Positions 35,262-36,878 of a DNA stretch of 36,878 nucleotides are shown piece by piece. This stretch comes from an uncultured Prevotella sp. GTDB taxonomy: Bacteria > Bacteroidota > Bacteroidia > Bacteroidales > Bacteroidaceae. The stretch covers positions 1 to 36,878 of the forward strand of contig CAMVUM010000031.1 of the NCBI GenBank assembly GCA_947170725.1, given 5' to 3'. The notes below the pieces were generated by a model that was not told the DNA's origin, did no database searches, and saw only the letters and a program-made list of their open reading frames with translations. The position numbers were made by a program, and so were the translations under genes. Position 1 is the first letter of the stretch; each line of letters starts with the position of its first letter.

Positions 35262-36020
35262 ACTCTCTGATATATATATTGTTGTTTCTTTCTATTTTTC
35301 GGTCGGGGCGGACGCTGCAAGAAGGGCCGTGCATACTACGGCGGCTTTCGGAAACCCTAATGGAGCACCATCGCGTGTCCGAAGCTCCGCCGGAGGTCAT
35401 CAGGTATCGGAGGATGCACCATGGGGTATCCCTGCCGGTGCCTGTCAGTTGCTTACGTTTTTCTGTATATGGCTGAGATGCCTTCCTCCCGCGTTCAAAT
35501 TACAAAAATACGAAAAAATCCCGAGACGGCCATACGGTCGGATGAAAGAATGAATTTTGAGGCGACTGACATGCCGTCGCTTCAAAATAATGTCGTAATA
35601 ATATCATGGAATTTAACATTTCGGAATTTTAATTCTGGAGAGCTACAATGCCGGAATCTTTACATTCCGCAGCCGTCGTTATCCCGTTTTTCAGTTCCCG
35701 GCGAGCCGGGAGGGCCTTACGGCTCTGCAACGGGGCCGCTTTCGCATGCTGGCGGTAGCCCCGTCATCTTCCAACGGCAGCCCCGCGGCAATGCAACGGG
35801 GCCCTTACGGCAGAATAAAAGCAGACAAAAAGTTGCACACTTCAGTAGTTACTGCTGTAACGCACTGTGTCTCAGATGATAAAGGATGCACGCGCAAAAC
35901 TTGCGAATTTGCGGCCACAGGATTTTTATTTCAGAATATTGCAAGGATTCCAAGGTGTTTGTCGGGATAATTCTGAGTTTTTAACAGTCCATGGTGGCAT
36001 ATGGAACAGAAATTGTCTTC
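35262..36020. other. Gene-poor stretch with a palindromic element
   Basis: About 750 bases in which only short overlapping frames occur, none with a plausible start or composition. It contains the palindromic element at 35706-35812 and a promoter near 36027. Nothing else was recognised. Confidence 0.55.
35706..35812. repeat. Palindromic element (copy 2 of a dispersed family)
   Basis: It shares with 8341-8447 the blocks GCAACGGGGC, CCGTCATC, CAACGGCAGCCCCGCGGCAA and CCTTACGGCA, in the same order and orientation. The arms are less perfect, with GGGCCTTACGG at 35713 and CCCTTACGG near the right end, so this copy has drifted or has a different loop. Confidence 0.75.
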
Positions 36021-36026
36021 ATATTT

Positions 36027-36057
36027 TTTGTAATCTCAAACAAACTGACTATATTTG
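36027..36057 (+). promoter_or_regulatory. Promoter of the terminal Rpn-family gene
   Basis: TTTG (36027-36030), 19 bases, TATATTTG (36050-36057), 31 bases before the ATG at 36089. The spacing to the start is the same as in front of the Rpn gene at 7069. Confidence 0.7.
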
Positions 36058-36088
36058 CAAGACACAACAGTTTAAATATATACAAGTT

Positions 36089-36878
36089 ATGTGCGAGAAC
36101 AATAAATATATCCGTTTCGACTGGGCCGCCAAGCGCATACTCCGCGACAAAGCCAACTTCGGAGTCCTTGAAGGACTTGTCACGGTGTTGCTCAACGAAA
36201 AAATACACATCACGGAGATTCTTGAAAGCGAAGGCAATCAGGAAGATGTCTATGACAAGTTCAACCGTGTGGACATCAAGGCGACAAACAGCCACGGTGA
36301 TATAATCATCGTGGAAATCCAGCTCACTCGCGAACTGTATTATCTCGAACGTATACTCTATGGCGTCTCAAAAGCCATAACCGAACATATCTCGCTCGGA
36401 GACAAATATGACAAGGTCAAAAAAGTCTACTCGATCAACATCCTATACTTCGACATCGGGCAGGGTTCGGACTATCTTTATCACGGACGGACCGTCTTCC
36501 GCGGCGTACACACCAACGACACGCTTGTTGTAAGGGCACGGGAACGCGAGGCCATAAGCTCAAAGACGCCGGAAGACATATTCCCGGAATACTTCATCAT
36601 ACGCGTCAATGAATTTAATAAGATAGCCACTACGCCGCTCGAAGAGTGGATTGACTATCTGAAAAACGGCCATATCAAGGAAGATACCACAGCCCCCGGA
36701 CTGGAAGAGGCACGCAAACGCCTGCAATACATGTCCATGAACAAACAGGAACGGCAGGATTATGACCGGCATATTGATGCAATAATGGTACAGAACGATG
36801 TGCTTGACACCGCGAAGATGGAGGGAAGAGCCGAAGGGATTGCCGAAGGAAGAGCCGAAGGGATTGCCGAAGGAAGAG
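36089..36878 (+). CDS. Rpn-family recombination-promoting nuclease/putative transposase, 3' end outside the window
   Basis: The frame opens at 36089 (MCENNKYIRFDWAAKRILRD) and stays open for 263 codons to the window edge. It has the PD-(D/E)XK core: KFNRVDIKATNSHGDIIIVE then IQ, with Asp, Glu and Gln as the likely catalytic set, followed by RELYYLERILYGVSKAI and the EYFIIRVNEFNKIATTPLEE-WIDYLKNG region typical of Bacteroidales Rpn proteins. The C-terminus seen so far is a growing repeat of EGRAEGIA units coded by 24-base DNA repeats (36826-36878), common in this family. It belongs to another subfamily than the gene at 7069. Confidence 0.88.
   Translation, partial: MCENNKYIRFDWAAKRILRDKANFGVLEGLVTVLLNEKIHITEILESEGNQEDVYDKFNRVDIKATNSHGDIIIVEIQLTRELYYLERILYGVSKAITEHISLGDKYDKVKKVYSINILYFDIGQGSDYLYHGRTVFRGVHTNDTLVVRAREREAISSKTPEDIFPEYFIIRVNEFNKIATTPLEEWIDYLKNGHIKEDTTAPGLEEARKRLQYMSMNKQERQDYDRHIDAIMVQNDVLDTAKMEGRAEGIAEGRAEGIAEGR

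Noticed and set aside
35262..36020. tRNA or small RNA gene
   Set aside because: No cloverleaf or acceptor-stem and T-loop pattern was recognised; the folded segment is the palindromic element.

Overview
The window comes from a chromosome of the order Bacteroidales, most likely a Prevotella-like gut or oral species. Three things point there. Promoters are of the Bacteroidetes type (TTG/TTTG, 19-21 bp, TAnnTTTG), and Shine-Dalgarno sequences are almost absent. The accessory genes are typical of the group: BspA-like leucine-rich proteins, a DUF3244 protein, PD-(D/E)XK (Rpn-like) transposases and a TPR/coiled-coil/HTH membrane regulator. The ribosomal proteins also look Bacteroidetes-like, including zinc-ligand-poor L36, S14 and S4.

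Region 1 (1-8100) is an accessory locus. It holds the 3' end of one Rpn-family gene, a convergent TPR-HTH membrane regulator (278-2095, minus), a DUF3244 secreted protein, two paralogous BspA-like proteins, a decayed fragment of a second TPR regulator, a 4 x 22 bp array of near-palindromes and a complete Rpn-family gene. The segment at 1-292 recurs directly at 7814-8084, so about 7.8 kb lies between direct repeats. The second BspA-like gene has its signal peptide out of frame with its body.

Region 2 (8085-9026) has no convincing gene but carries a long cruciform-type palindrome whose relative lies at 35706-35812.

Region 3 (9005-27374) is the fused str/S10/spc/alpha cluster, all on the plus strand: rpsL, rpsG, fusA, rpsJ, rplC, rplD, rplW, rplB, rpsS, rplV, rpsC, rplP, rpmC, rpsQ, rplN, rplX, rplE, rpsN, rpsH, rplF, rplR, rpsE, rpmD, rplO, secY, map, infA, rpmJ, rpsM, rpsK, rpsD, rpoA, rplQ. 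No tuf follows fusA; a strong hairpin separates fusA from rpsJ. Together these genes supply ribosomal proteins, EF-G, IF-1, the SecY channel, methionine aminopeptidase and the RNA polymerase alpha subunit.

Region 4 (27375-36878) is mixed. After three stacked hairpins come a 63-residue peptide gene of unknown role, a nitroreductase-family gene, a truncated and frameshifted BspA-like gene, a remnant of an AAA-type ATPase gene, a gene joining a YqiA-like esterase to a degenerate 5'-nucleotidase-like domain, a short formate/nitrite-transporter-family protein, a 1012-residue protein with receiver-like domains joined to a PEP/pyruvate-binding domain, a second copy of the palindromic element, and the start of another Rpn-family gene that runs off the window.

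Most of the window is ordinary housekeeping sequence. The parts that deserve a second look are the repeat-flanked surface-protein locus with its mosaic BspA pair, the 22 bp palindrome array, the palindromic element family and the esterase/nucleotidase fusion.
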